NCBI GenBank assembly: GCA_036924285.1
Contig: JAYKYS010000002.1
Location: 2,170,001 to 2,234,000, forward strand
Direction of reading: 5' to 3'
Source of the DNA: Asterella californica
Taxonomy: Eukaryota; Streptophyta; Marchantiopsida; Marchantiales; Aytoniaceae
DNA length: 64,000 bases
Part shown: piece after piece, positions 1 to 11,745 of the stretch
How positions within the stretch are numbered: position 1 is the first letter of the stretch
Layout: each line of letters starts with the position of its first letter
Notes under the pieces: generated by a model
What the model was told of the DNA's origin: nothing
What the model saw: only the letters and a program-made list of their open reading frames with translations
Databases searched by the model: none
Translations under genes and position numbers: made by a program

Positions 1-252
1 TTTTGTTTTGTTTTGTTTTTTCTAGGATTTCTGTTTTGAATTATTTTTGGACTCAAAAGATAAGTGTGGAGATAAATAAAATTTTAGAAAAAGTTAAAAG
101 CTGCTAACAACAACCAGGTACTCTCTAATGGGTTCCAGTTTCGACTTCTCGAACCTTAACTTGCGAAGAGGAACTTTTTTGGAAAATTTCAAAATCATAT
201 ATAATTTATAAATTGGTATTTATGCTGTATTTTGCATATCCTATCATGATCA

Positions 253-283
253 ATCACTGAAGGTGAAGAACTCCTTCAGTGAT
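253..283. repeat. Perfect 11-bp hairpin
   Basis: The arms atcactgaagg (253-263) and ccttcagtgat (273-283) are exact inverse complements around a 9-nt spacer. The flanking word gatcaatca is also repeated directly on either side. It is one of a series of local snap-back palindromes in the non-genic parts of the window. Confidence 0.7.
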
Positions 284-1855
284 CAATCATTGAACAATAA
301 AAATAATCCATATCTGAATACTTCAATTCCAAAAATATAAATAGAAAAAATGACATGTCATAATACAAGAGTTTGATCTGCTAAACTCAGCAGATGATCA
401 TAATCAATAATAGAATCTGCACGTATAGGATCGTTTGTTCGTTCAAACAACTCATTCGCTACTTGACTCTCATGGATTGATGACTGAACTTCCAGTTCTG
501 AAGTAGTGACGGTTTCATTTTGGGGCTCCAAGTGTATATCCTCTCTCTCTGCTACCTCTTCAAAATAATCTATGCCTTGAGCATAACCACATCTTCTCAA
601 GAAGGTGCTGACACATCAAAACTATGTACTCCATCTTTTTTAGTCTCCACTTTTACGTTAAGTAATATCTTCATGTTAAAGATGCAAGAAGAGATGTACA
701 TGAAATGATAATGATCAATCTCCACTGAGATACAATGCTGGCCTGCAATGCATATATCAATGTCATACCAAAACTTGAACAAAGATCCATATTCTAGTCA
801 GCTTCTCTGGAAAAATAATTGATCAGTTTACTGATCACAGCTTGAGACTTCTGATAAACATTCACGTGTTTACTATCAGAGAATAAGATCTTGTAATTGC
901 AAGCTGGAGCTACAATTCCAGTCTCAGTATATCCAACACCGGACCAAAGAATTTGTGCAGTACTCTTGGTTCATGGTTCCTCTAGTTCCACCTGCATTCT
1001 TGCAATTCGTCTTGACCTAAACATCCGTAGAAACTTTGCACCAGCAGTCCAGTAGAGTTCTCCAACATATGTGGCTTGTTGAAGATTATAAAACACGACC
1101 ATCGCCTAGTACTCTAATGTCAAAAGCTGAGCGAAGTGCATCAACATCTCGGTCATATCAGCTTTGGAAAAAGCTTTCGAATCATCGTGTTAACAATGCG
1201 TAAGCTAAAACTCGTGCAATATCAGCAGTCATCAACTTGAATCTTTGCTTTTTGATAGAAGTAATCATCTTCCTCACACCTGCAAGATAGACTTCTTAGT
1301 TGTAAGCTTCTTCTGCACCTTCCTTGCACCAACTACAGAAAATATTTGGACTCATAAGAATCGTCTCACTCTTTTTTTGACCTCTTTGTATTCTCGACCA
1401 CGCATAACGTAATCTAGGCAGTCATATGGAAAAATCTCCAACAAAATTTTCATCTTAGAAGGACATTTTTTTGTCCTTCTCCAATGGGTTCTTCAACACC
1501 GAAGAGTCGTTTTGACAAAACATTACGATGAGAACGATCTTCTACAAAATGAGAAGATAACTTTATTAGCAACAAAATAACCAAGAGGAAATTTTTTGAG
1601 CAAGCCATGAACTTCAGGGGCTATCATGCTGACCGTAAAGAAGATAAAATCTATAAACGACAATCAAAATAATTTCTTTACTAGTAATTTCTCAAAGGTC
1701 ATAAAAAAAGAATATAGCCGTTCTTCTTGAGCGTACTGACAGATTTTGACTTATGCTTCGGTCTAGTGTTTAAGACCAATCATTGGCACCACGACCATTT
1801 GGATGCAATCCATGACACGACATCTCTAACACTTCTTATGTATCTCATCTATTGA

Positions 1856-1910
1856 CTCGTCTTCCTTCTATGCATTGATATTATCAATCAATGCATAGAA
1901 GGAAGACGAG
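1856..1910. repeat. Perfect 24-bp hairpin, 7-nt spacer
   Basis: The left arm (1856-1879) begins ctcgtcttcc and ends cattgat. The right arm (1887-1910) is its exact inverse complement, and the spacer is attatca. Arms this long with no mismatch are unlikely by chance in old intergenic DNA, so this is either a recent template-switch product or a small inverted-repeat element. Confidence 0.85.
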
Positions 1911-2110
1911 TTTCATTCTGTCACACTCTACACTGCTCTCCACTAGTCACTTTTCATCTCACCATCATTGCATTTCTCTAACTTCTTATTTTTTGTGGGA
2001 GGCTTCTATCCTTGGATCTCGTGCCTTTCTCATTTTCATAATATACGTTCTTAGACTTCCTACAAAGGTCTCACTTTGAAGGCAACTTGGAACTTAACTT
2101 TCAAAGTCAA

Positions 2111-2145
2111 CATGGCCTTCTGAAGTTCATCTTCAGAAGGTCATG
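2111..2145. repeat. 15-bp hairpin with one mismatch
   Basis: The arms catggccttctgaag (2111-2125) and cttcagaaggtcatg (2131-2145) flank a 5-nt spacer and differ at one position. Confidence 0.7.
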
Positions 2146-3130
2146 TTTGAATGTTAACCGTCTCTAGTCAATCGTTTCTTGAAGGTATTGTACTCTCACA
2201 AGTCTTTTAATGAAAGTATTTCACCGTTTGATGAAATGTGTACTTGCACACATCCGTTAGACATTATCATCGTGTGCAAAGAGTGCAGCTTCACTCTTGC
2301 TAAGACCCGCGTAGACAATGCAATTGCACCAACCTAGCTGTTGGCAACAACTTGGATATTGTGCAAGAAGTTCGATTCTCGCAAGTGCATTATGATTCCA
2401 ATTACGTAGAAGTGTCAACTTCGAGGAGGAGGTGAAATCCAATATGTCTTCATAGGACAATCATGAGAATCCACAACTATTAAGAAATTGTTGTAGTGAG
2501 CATATGCATTCTCTTGCTTCAACATCTATGCTGACACGAGGAACACTAGCTGTAGATGAAGATCTGCGATGAGGTTGACTAACTCCACCAAAAGAGATGT
2601 TAGCACCCGAGTCACGTGCCGTAGAATGACTTTGATCTCGGCTTGGAGGTTGAGATGATCATGACCGAGACGACTGATCAAGATCTTCACGACGATAGTT
2701 ATCTTCCTCAGCTAGCGACTCCCTTTGGACAATGTTGAACGCTCGAGCTTCTTCTTTCTCATTGATAGTTGTCGATCTTGATTTGGCTTTTGGTCTTGAT
2801 TTCTTCGAGGGTACTTCTCTCAACTTGAGCGACTTCTAGGTGAGGAAGATACGCTGCAGCAATCTCCGTGGGAACACAAATCAGCTCGTGCAAAATCATC
2901 TTTTTGACAACATCACGTTCCAGAAGCTTGTACTTGGGGCTAGCCTCCACAAATTCTTTGAAAGATTGCGATATCTATAGAGATAAAACATCGTGGTAAG
3001 GTTAGGAAAGAGAAAGAGGCGAGAAGGATAATAACTATAATATTTAGTGGCCATCCGACCTTACATATAATGATGATGTTTGAGAAACGAGACAGACATC
3101 TCTTGAACTTAAAGGGCTGATAAGCCAATC

Positions 3131-3445
3131 GAGCCGGACAACCCATAAACTTCATGAGTCGTCTTCAGGACAGCTCATGAAGTTTATGAGTTGTCCGCGG
3201 CGACAAGCGGACAACCCATGAACTTCATGGGTTGTTGGCCCGTCAAGCCGGACAGCCCATGAAGTTCACGGACCGTCAGCTGGCCTAGTAGGATAGACCA
3301 TGAACTTCATGGGCTGCTTGCTGATCAACAGAGACAGCCATGAACTTCATGAGCTGCCCGCTTGTCTTGAGCAGACAACACATGACCTCCATGAGCTGTC
3401 GACTCGTGGATGATTCATGCCTATGATGTTCATGGGCAGGTGAAC
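3131..3445. repeat. Array of dyad-symmetric repeats, about 8 units
   Basis: About eight units of a self-complementary core close to gacagcccatgaacttcatg follow one another every 35-45 bp. They start near 3131, 3172, 3207, 3251, 3292, 3336, 3370 and 3413. Each core is itself a palindrome (cccatgaacttcatggg type), so each unit can fold. The linkers (variants of ccgcttgtc) are partly conserved. Units differ by several substitutions, so the array is not recent. This is a minisatellite of palindromes; it is not a CRISPR, since the spacers are too short and too similar. Confidence 0.75.
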
Positions 3446-5380
3446 ACAAGAGGTACATGACAAGTCCACAAAGATACTCACATGTGTGGTTAGCTATGTG
3501 TTGATCTTTTTGCAAATATGCATTGAAGTCTTGTCCTTAGCAAAGTTCTTCAGATGCAAGTCGTAATATGCAAAGCCTCCTTCCTGTTCGATCAACACTT
3601 ATTCAGCTGAATCAACACAAACTCCACTAAATGGGTTGCCTTAGTGTAGTTAGAAAGGCCTTTACTGAAATGCTGAGGTGGCAGAAGTTAGTAGACTTCC
3701 GTCCAAACCTCTCCATTCTAGAGTTCAGGTCTTTTCTGAAAACAGAAATGCTCGGGCACGGGTATCAAACTCATGTGATATAGCATTACTTCCTTGTACA
3801 AATCCATATCTTGAAAATCATAGTTACTCAAAAATAACTTCCCAAGCCCTCTAGCTTTGATCCTTGCTATGAGTTTTGACAAAATCCTTTAAGTTTAATC
3901 CTCCCTAGTCTAAGTACTTTGTATTCGACAAGGTCCATCATAAAGTTTTTCCAAAGATAATAGACCTTTGGATCTCAAAACCTGCAGAACAATGCTGCAG
4001 GTTTTGAGATCCAAAGTGAGATGGTGAGATGCTCCTCCTAAACACCTTCTATTATATCCTCAGACCCACCACACGCTTGCTGCTTGTGGCTCGTGGCTGC
4101 TTTACTCTCAAACACCTATAGGAGCCTCATGTATTACCACCATCATACTGTGTGAAATTGTGCAATGACTCATTCCTCATCTTAGCATTATATCGAGGCC
4201 CCATAAGAATTAATTACTCCTATGCTTGTGCATAAACACACTCTCATGCTCTCGTTTTTAATGAGATAATTAACTAGCTAGAGCTCATGTTCTTCTCTCT
4301 TCCTTCACACTTTCTCTTCTTCCAACTGGGAAGAAGGAAGAATGAAATGGGATAGCGAAACTTCTGACCTTTACAAAGGTGGTGATTGGATCCACGGAAG
4401 GTGATCAACTAATGATCACGATGGAAGGCTTAGGCTACCAATAGGAGATAATAGTTAAATGGATGTATGATTGCACCCACTATTCTCTGTCACTTAAGAC
4501 AAAGGAGATTGTTTCCTTAGGAGGAATGGGTCTCCATACGAGCAAAAGCTTTTGGAAAGGAGGTTGGAGAAGACACTTGGGAAGGTGCTTGGAAAAGCCT
4601 CTTCACATGCTGAGGCTTTTACACTTGAAAGGTGGTTTGGAATCTGTGAGGGGGATGTAGCTTCCTATGGAAATGTTAGATTGGAGTGAAAGTGGTATTG
4701 TTGGAAAGTTGTGCTCAAGAGCTTCCAGTGATACCCAAATCACCTCGTTTGGAGCTGTAATGAAGAAGTTACGAAGGTTCAACGTCTCATGATAATTTTG
4801 ATGTAGATGCTCTAGCAAATTTCTAGGGCAGAAATTGCTGTATCTTTTTATAAAAGTGACATTCTTCCCGTGGACTAGCAAACCGATATAAACGTCTGAA
4901 AAGTTTACCGTCAAACGATAGTTTCTAGTCCACTTATAATTTCAGTTCCATCTCCATGTTTGAGTGATCAGCTCGACGTGGAAGGTGAGACCTTCATGTT
5001 TTCTGGCAATATTAGAAGGCAAAAAGTCAACTATGACTTTGAAGGGCGAATCCAATAGAGTAGCGATTACACGAGCCATGAACTAGACAAAAGAAAGTGA
5101 TCTCATGACAATCATATTGGCTTGCGAAGAGTTGATCACATCCCGGTCCTGCTAGATGATTTTAGGATTTTTCGAGGGTGAAGAATGTCTCCACGCCCGT
5201 GGAAGCTTTTTGGCTGCAGATTTGGTTCGGAGAATCAGTTGGGAGTGAAAACTATCTCATTGGAAAGCAAACTTCATTAGGTTCTCAATGCCACCAAAAA
5301 CACAAGATTCACCAACGCAGTTTTAGTACATTTTGCTTCTGAGTAAGACTTCAATGGTAGTAAGTTTGATGCATGCATTT
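3446..5380. other. Intergenic, with an unassigned minus-strand ORF
   Basis: I see no supportable gene. A minus-strand open frame at 4603-4914 (103 codons) is the longest stretch; it has no recognised domain and no clear start context. Short hairpins occur at 4401-4419 (gtgatca arms) and near 4593-4622 (aaaagcctc/gaggctttt). Confidence 0.35.
3966..4016. repeat. Perfect 22-bp hairpin, 7-nt spacer
   Basis: The left arm 3966-3987 (ctttggatctcaaaacctgc plus ag) and the right arm 3995-4016 are exact inverse complements around aacaatg. The structure resembles the hairpin at 1856-1910, with the same spacer length but unrelated sequence. Confidence 0.85.
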
Positions 5381-5385
5381 CTCAC

Positions 5386-5690
5386 CCGCTGGAGAAAAAT
5401 TCCAGTTGTCGAATTCCTTCTGTTGGGATCCAATTGACATCATTCAAGAATTTCTTACTCCATATCCGAACCTCTCCTCGCTCGTCTTGTTTAATTTTGA
5501 ATTGTTGGTTGTAAGTGATATCATGAAGAGTTTGAACTAGATGAGACGTTTGTTCAATGAAGTGCTTGAAGCTATAAGTTTCTTCAAGAATAGTAACTTG
5601 AGGCCTCGAAGTGTATGTTTGTCTGAGGACGTCACTGAGTTGTGGTGAGATAAAAGTGTTCTTTGATTGGGGCGCTGTAGAGAATCTACA
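5386..5690 (-). pseudogene. Possible exon of an unidentified decayed gene
   Basis: Reading the minus strand from about 5690 to 5386 gives roughly 90 uninterrupted codons with ordinary amino-acid composition. They include the words TYTSRPQVTILEETYSF and WSKKFLNDVNWIPTEG. The frame has no start codon and ends at a TGA that overlaps a good 5' splice-site word (G|GTGAGA), which is how an internal exon would look. Upstream minus-strand sequence up to about 7095, including an acidic Ser/Asp/Glu-rich frame at 6718-7095, could belong to the same decayed gene. The frames between contain stops, and I cannot name a family. Confidence 0.3.
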
Positions 5691-6717
5691 AACATTTGAT
5701 CTACATGATCATGAGTATCATGAGAAAACCCACTTTTATTTTCTTAAAAGTATGTCTATCTACTAACATAGCAAGATAAGCAAAAAAAATATTGTTTTTG
5801 TTTTCACAACCTGTGAATCTTTTATGTCGTGGAATTCTCACCAACGGATAGTATTGACGTCAATATCATGTCAATGAAGAAAAAAATAAAAGCTTCATTC
5901 GATCTTCGTCAACCGAGGAAGACATGTCTATTTTGCAATGATCGTAAATTTCACTTTTTGACATATTGTTAGAAAGATGGTAATTGGTTGCGTTGGATTG
6001 TCTCTCTCAATGCGACAAGAAAAATAAGTCCAACCATTCTTGTAACAGAAAACCTTATGCACTCTTCTGCCATAAGAAAATGTGTCTAGAGACTAGATGA
6101 CAACTGAGATTGCTCTAGATTCTACGAAAACGATCATTACCTACACCAAAAATATCCTTGATAGCTTTACAACACACATCACTCTCACTATAAAGAGTAT
6201 ACACTCTCTAGTTTGCTTGTTCTAGAGAGTTATGTTTTAGACATCTGGAATCAAGAAAAACATATCTTTCATTTTGTTTCAAAGAAAATAATGTTCATGT
6301 TCTATCTTAAGACGATCAAATGATGTGATCTACAAGCATAGTTTTTTTATAACAAAACTTCCTCTCGTCTCTCCTTATAATATCAGGATTTAATTTACAA
6401 TGGGTGAACTTTTCATCAACTTTTCCAAGGGGTGCACGTTTGGAACCTTGGATGGTTTACTTTAACTCCTCTGAGAAAGTGAATTGCCCCGTAAAGTTTC
6501 TCTGATGTGTTTTGTCTCTTTGATCTCTGATGAGCCACATGTGCACTATGAATCTCTTGACTAGCATGTCTCTTCGTCTTGGAAAGACACTCCACTGACA
6601 ATATTTCCACTTATATCTCTTCGAAGTGTAAATTAAGGACTCATTTGATGCAGGCAAACGACACAATGATTTCTCATAATTTTGATTGCTTCTTCTCGTA
6701 GACCAAGGGCCAAAGTC

Positions 6718-7095
6718 TTATTTCCGCAATAATCTTTGTCCTAGTGGTAAACTGTCAAATTGAGATGGATCATCCTCGTCCTCATTTTCTTCGCTTGATG
6801 AGGAAACACTTCTGACATCCTTTGCTTTTTCTTTTCCAAAACTAACAGCAATAAATAAACCTGAAGATGTGAGAGAAAATTGAAATGATGCACCTTTTGC
6901 AGCTAATCTAGACAGTGTGATGTTGGGTGTTGTAAATTGTTTTGTAGCCGTCGTTAACCTTAGTATAACCCTCTCCGGAGATAATTTTAACATAGTGTGA
7001 TTCTCATCCGAATAACTGTCACCACTAACTTCTGACTTGTCGGTTGAAATCTCTTCAATCTCATCGTCTGAGCAGGAACTAGATTCAAGATGCAC
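6718..7095 (-). pseudogene. Acidic Ser-rich open frame, unidentified
   Basis: This is a 125-codon open frame on the minus strand with no ATG at its start (GTG is the first candidate). It has two acidic serine clusters (SSSCSDDEIEEIS near the start, SSSSEENEDEDDPSQF near residue 100) around a more hydrophobic middle. No domain is recognised. It may be an exon of the same decayed gene as the 5386-5690 frame, or the disordered tail of a retroelement protein. Confidence 0.25.
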
Positions 7096-7379
7096 AACAG
7101 TCTCTTTTTTATTTAGACGGGTTTGTCACTCGACCAAGAGACCTAGCTGATAGAGGTATATTATCGCTCGAAAGAGATTCGTCTTGAGACTTTGCTGCAA
7201 CTCCTCCTCGTGAGAGGACTGGACGCTCCATGAACTTTGTCACACCTCACTTATGGAGAGTTTTGAAAGTTTCATTAAATTCTTTTATTTTCAGTTTATT
7301 TTATTGTTTTACAGCGAGTGAATAGTGAGTAGAAAAAAATAGATAAATAAAAGAGAATATTACTGACATTTTGGTGACA

Positions 7380-8840
7380 AACCTGGTGGTAGATCCTTAC
7401 ACATCCTTCATCATATCACTCAATTCGAACGGTATGTCTGCTTTCTCTTTTTCACATCTCTTATTAATCCAAGGAAGTATACATCACCGCTATCAATAGC
7501 GGATTTTCCTGTGACATATAGAGACAAGTTTCTAGGTTGTGATTGAACCTTATCTCCAAATATTGTCCATCCACTACTCTGCATAATTTTCTCCTCCGAT
7601 CTATTTCTAGATTATGCTTTTAAAACCACGACATGCCCAAAACGACATCAAGCGAGCTAATATGATCACTTGTCACTCGATCTTCTCCTTGTACTTGACT
7701 AAAAGGTCAAACCCACATTCCTAAGGAGGGTCTCAATGGATTCAATTTGTCTGTTTGGCAATTCTACCTCTTCCTCTTGATCCTTGTTTAATTGCAAACC
7801 CATCTTTAATGCAACAGAACGTGAAAAGAAGTTTCTAGTAGCTCATGGATCCAATAGAACTCTCACCTTCTGAGCTTCTAGTTCTCCATCTGCAACAATC
7901 AGTCCTGTGCTTTTTGTCTGCAATTTATTTGCTTCCCATCTTGTGCGTCCCTCCTCATCTTTTTACCTCTTGGAAGAACTAGTAACATTGCAAGTCAAAG
8001 TTACTGGTGATTTTTATTTCTTTGGTCTTCTGTCTCTTCTTCGATCTCTTCTCCTTCACCTAGATGGTTTAGGTCTCTCCATTGTGATCATCGAACTCCT
8101 CTTGCAAGAACACTCATTCTGTAGAATATAGCAATGTGATCTATTCGATCATAGTTATAGCAGCGATGCGCTCATAGTTATAGCAGCGATGCGCTCATCG
8201 ATACTCCACATCCTTCCAGGTTCATTTCTCGGTTGCTGATCTTCTCTCTTGAGTGGCGTACCTCTTTGATTTGACCTCTCCCTATGTCTCTCTTTGTATG
8301 TTGGACGTCTATATACATCCCGATGTCAAAAATTACATGATTCCATAAGAATAGATCCGTCAAGATTGTAGAGATTGCTCATGACTTCTCCTCGTGTTGC
8401 TCCATAGGATCCTACGATCCGTTGAGCACATGCGATAGTTTCATTAATAGTGAACGGATTATTTATCATTATCTCTGCTCGTATCTTCTCTTTCAATCCT
8501 CTTTTGAACACATCAAGGACTTTAGCTTCACTCATATTGATGATCCACACTTGCAAGTCTCAGAATTCTTCCACATACTCTTGGATGTTCCTCTTTGATG
8601 TAGATCGCACAATCTTACTCGTGCTGTTTGAATTGCATCTACTGCTTGAAAGTTCTAGATCAAACCTTCTTGCATACCGCTCTAGGAGATTTGCGTCCCG
8701 CGAGCAATGAATGATCGTTTCCACGTGGTATACCAACTGAGAGCTTTATCCACTAGGTATGATCAAGCAAACCTTCTTGCGACATAGTCAAAAACTTGAA
8801 AATGTGACAAATGCATATTAAAGGAGTTAATTAATAGAAG
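7380..8840 (-). mobile_element. Ty3/gypsy gag-protease relic, minus strand
   Basis: Minus-strand frames show three gypsy landmarks in the correct order. (1) At 8326-8800, gag-like sequence contains VLDVFKRGLKEKIRAEI and TINETIACAQRI. (2) At 8121-8162 there is a nucleocapsid zinc-knuckle relic in which the second and fourth ligands of the CCHC motif are tyrosine. (3) At about 7640-7900 there is a retropepsin relic in which the expected DSGAT active site reads D-P-stop-AT, followed by NFFSRSVALKMGL. It is dead. It lies head to head with the plus-strand RT that starts at 8875, so either an inversion has split one element or two copies abut. Confidence 0.7.
8150..8195. repeat. 23-bp perfect tandem duplication
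   Basis: The 23-bp unit beginning catagttatag (8150-8172) is repeated exactly at 8173-8195, inside the decayed zinc-knuckle region of the minus-strand gag relic. It is a small recent duplication. Confidence 0.85.
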
Positions 8841-8874
8841 TTGGGAGTGAGGCTGATCACAAAGACATGGAAAA

Positions 8875-9958
8875 TTGATGAATTTGATCAAAGACAAACA
8901 TATGGACTTCAACGATGAAGTCATGTGTTGCTATAGAGATTACAGTAGGGAGGATAAAAGTTTGATGCGGGTTGCAGATTTGATGGCAGATGGCAAAAAA
9001 GAAGAAACATCAGGAGACGCAACTAGTCTTCCGAAGATGCTTCACGAAGTGATTAAGGAGTTTGAGGATGTCTTGAAGGATGAGTTACTTGCTGAATTAT
9101 CTCCAAGGCGGGTCATGGTCAGAACCACCTTCCAAAGCTCCTTACCGACTCAATCAGGTGGAACTCTTTGAGTTGAAAAGACAACTCGGTGAGCTATTAA
9201 CGCAAGGATATATTCGAACCAGCAAGCCATCTTACGGAGCCCTAGTTCTTTTTGCAAAGAAGAAGGATAAGAAGTTACGACTCTACGTAGATTATCGTGT
9301 GCTCAATAAGGTGACAGCGAAGAAAAACTATCACTTGCTAAGGATAGACGGCATGTTTGAAAGGTTAGTGGGCGCAAAGTACTTCAGCAGGATAGACTTA
9401 GAGTCAAGATATTATCAGATCCGGATAGCTGACCCAGATGTTGAGAAGATTGCTTGTCGAACTAGATACAAATGATTTGAATTCATGATGATGTCATTTG
9501 GACTCTGCAACACCCCTTAGACGTTCAATACATTGATGGACGAGTTTGTCATTGTTTACATCGACGACATCTTGATCTACTCCAAAACCTTGGAGTCGCA
9601 CGCGTAGCAGCTAAGGGTGGTGTTGACGGAGCTGCATGAGCATAAGCTGTTTGTCAACGTTGACAAGAGTGAGTTTGGTTTGGAACACATTAACTTCTTG
9701 GGACACGTCATTAGTGCAGAAGGAGTCAGTCCATATATGCAGAAGGTGGATGCGATTGTGACTTGATAGCGTCCGACTACAGTAAAAGAGATGCGACGAT
9801 TCTTAAGATTGGTACAGTTTTACTGTAAGTATGTGAAGAGGTTTTCAAAGATCACTAAGTCATTGACGGACTGAACGGGAAAAGACGCACAGATAAGTTG
9901 GACCAAGGAGGTGGATGATGCGTTCCAAACGTTCAAATCTATCATATTATAGTTTATT
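8875..9958 (+). pseudogene. Chromovirus-type gypsy reverse transcriptase relic
   Basis: Plus-strand frames read through a Ty3/gypsy RT: the linker and entry ([17 protein letters not shown]), the template grip ([20 protein letters not shown]), the palm ([16 protein letters not shown]), the SFGLCNTP box, the active site YIDDILIYS near 9555-9585, and the connection FLGHVISAEGVSP near 9700. Stops interrupt it (for example after CRTRYK near 9473), and a segment is missing between SFGLCNTP and the YIDD box, so it is dead. It ends at FQTFKSI near 9950, where an RNase H domain should follow. A matching RNase H begins at about 36,720, which suggests this element was split by insertion. Confidence 0.85.
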
Positions 9959-10256
9959 CTTTGTGGAAACTCTAGATGAAGTATACGGAGTACAAACAAC
10001 TATGTCATCTCAATTACCAATATCTTTTCAACAATCGACAACTACTCCAATCCAACCCATACCAGTTTAGAGGTTTGCACCAAGAGAAAGAGCTCTAAAT
10101 GTGTCACAGCTGAGATATGTAGCACCCACCCGCACTGAAGCAAGGGGTTCTCTTTGATCCCAAGATGGAACGTCTAACGGAAGCACAACTGCATAAGGTG
10201 GACTTAGAGGAATGGAAGATCACTGGAGATGAAGGATGGCCACATGAAGAAACCTG

Positions 10257-10715
10257 GTGTTGCAAAGTGGATACCAGAAGCTCGTTCAAGACAAAGAGGA
10301 GGCAGTGGAAGCTCCTCTAAAGACCCAGTCGGAGAAGGAGCAAAAGAAACAGAAGAAGACTAAAGAGAAAGACAAGAAGAAAGTAGCTGCTGAGGAGGAC
10401 AGTGAAGAAGAAAAAGAAGAATTTCTGAAGAATGTTAACCCTCCAAAGTTGCCAGTGGACCTTACAGACGAATTTCACAAACTTCTGAAGAAGGAGTTAC
10501 TGCGCACTTCGACGAAGAAGGTACAAACAACTTTGGTCGAAGTTCTAGCAAGTTCAGAAATTCTGACTTCGTCCGTTCCAAACAGACTTCGTACTTCAAT
10601 CGAAGAACAGAAGACTTCGGCGAAAGAAGAAGAGGTTCTGAAGAAGCACAATAGACCGAAATCTGTAAGAAGAGAACATGTGACACCACCACACTATGAT
10701 GTGTGGGAGACTTAG
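10257..10715 (+). pseudogene. Element P gag tail, Lys/Glu-rich
   Basis: A 152-codon open frame with a strongly charged stretch (EKEQKKQKKTKEKDKKK, then EEDSEEEKEEFL). It has no ATG start of its own and lies between the gag-related words upstream and the protease downstream, so it is best read as the linker region of the gag or gag-pol polyprotein. Like E, the sequence is rich in the GAAGA word. Confidence 0.45.
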
Positions 10716-10879
10716 ATGCACAGAAGGCTAACATAAGTTTCAAACAACTTATTGAAGATAATAAAAGTTATATAAAATTGTTACTTCAAGCGTCGAAGAA
10801 ACCAACCAAAGTAAGAAGATCGAAGTTGTCTTCTCAGTTTCATACTGAAGCAAAAGATCTGGGATCTCCAGAAGTTGAG

Positions 10880-11163
10880 GTGGAGGTTGCAGGCTGCATA
10901 GTCAAGAAAGTGCCAATTGACTCCGGATCAAGAGTCAACATAATGACAAAAGATACGTGTTGGGGTTCAGCAAGTTTGAGAAAACTCAGCGAGTGTTGCG
11001 ACTGGCAGATCAGCCGCGAAGACGATCACTGGGACTACTATGCAATATTCTCACTTTAATAGACGGAGTTTCTTTTAAACTCACCTATGTCATATTGTGT
11101 CATTTGGTCAAGTCTGGTTATCAAATTTTGATGGAAGGCCGTGGTTGTATGGTGCTAAAGTAC
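10880..11163 (+). pseudogene. Element P aspartic protease relic
   Basis: Retropepsin fold words are visible across a frame change near 10,960-10,980. VEVEVAGCIVKKVPIDSGSR carries the D-S-G catalytic triad (DSG at about 10,918-10,926) and is followed by VNIMTK. In the next frame come VLRLADQP, then GVSFKLTYVILCHL and YQILMEGRGCMVLK, the usual flap and C-terminal beta strand. This domain is absent from the younger relative E. Confidence 0.75.
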
Positions 11164-11745
11164 TAGCAGCCTGGTACCAACATCGTTTACGGTTAAAGAT
11201 CCACAGAAACCGACTAACAAGGCTGTGGTAGTATCCTGGAAGAAGATAACACATCAGGGTGAGATACACTTGACTGATGCATGTTACACTTCAAGATCTG
11301 ATTCATCAACCAGCAGCGCAAGTGAATGAAAAGGAAACCTCTACTTAGTGGTCAACTATCTTCAATGCTACGAAGTCGATGAAGAAGAAGAAGTGAACGA
11401 GGCTGAATATTAATCACAACTAGGTCACGGTAGTGCAGAGACCTCATACGGATGGTATAGTACTTCCAGGAGCATCCCAAGATCTGGAATAAGTGAAGGA
11501 AAGAATTTAAAGATTTCTGTTGTAGTGCAAGGAGAAGAGTTGGATGTGTATCGTCAGATGCTGACCCACTACCAAGATGTTTTCGTCTAGACTGTGGAAA
11601 GACATAAAGAGGATACATGCGCAGTGTTGAGAACATTGTATTGATCTCATCGAAGGATCAGTACTTGTGCGATAAAGGCAGTACCGACTCAACTCAAAAT
11701 ATTCTTTGTTGATTAAGGACGAGATAGATAAGTATTATTTTTCCT

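Larger units (their letters stand above)
1..3125. other. AT-rich decayed region, no intact gene
   Basis: No complete gene is recognisable. The minus strand has short open stretches that look like eroded coding sequence (about 358-780, 2257-2460, 2470-2780 and 2760-2950). They are separated by stops and frame changes and match no family I know. Positions 100-125 share a roughly 20-bp word (ctaacaacaaccaggtactc) with the foldback element at 39,178-39,537, so a fragment of that family may lie here. Several strong hairpins occur and are listed separately. Confidence 0.4.

Noticed and set aside
3131..3445. CRISPR-like appearance of the regular palindromic repeats
   Set aside because: Linkers are under 25 bp and similar to each other, units are diverged, no cas genes exist, and the DNA is eukaryotic.
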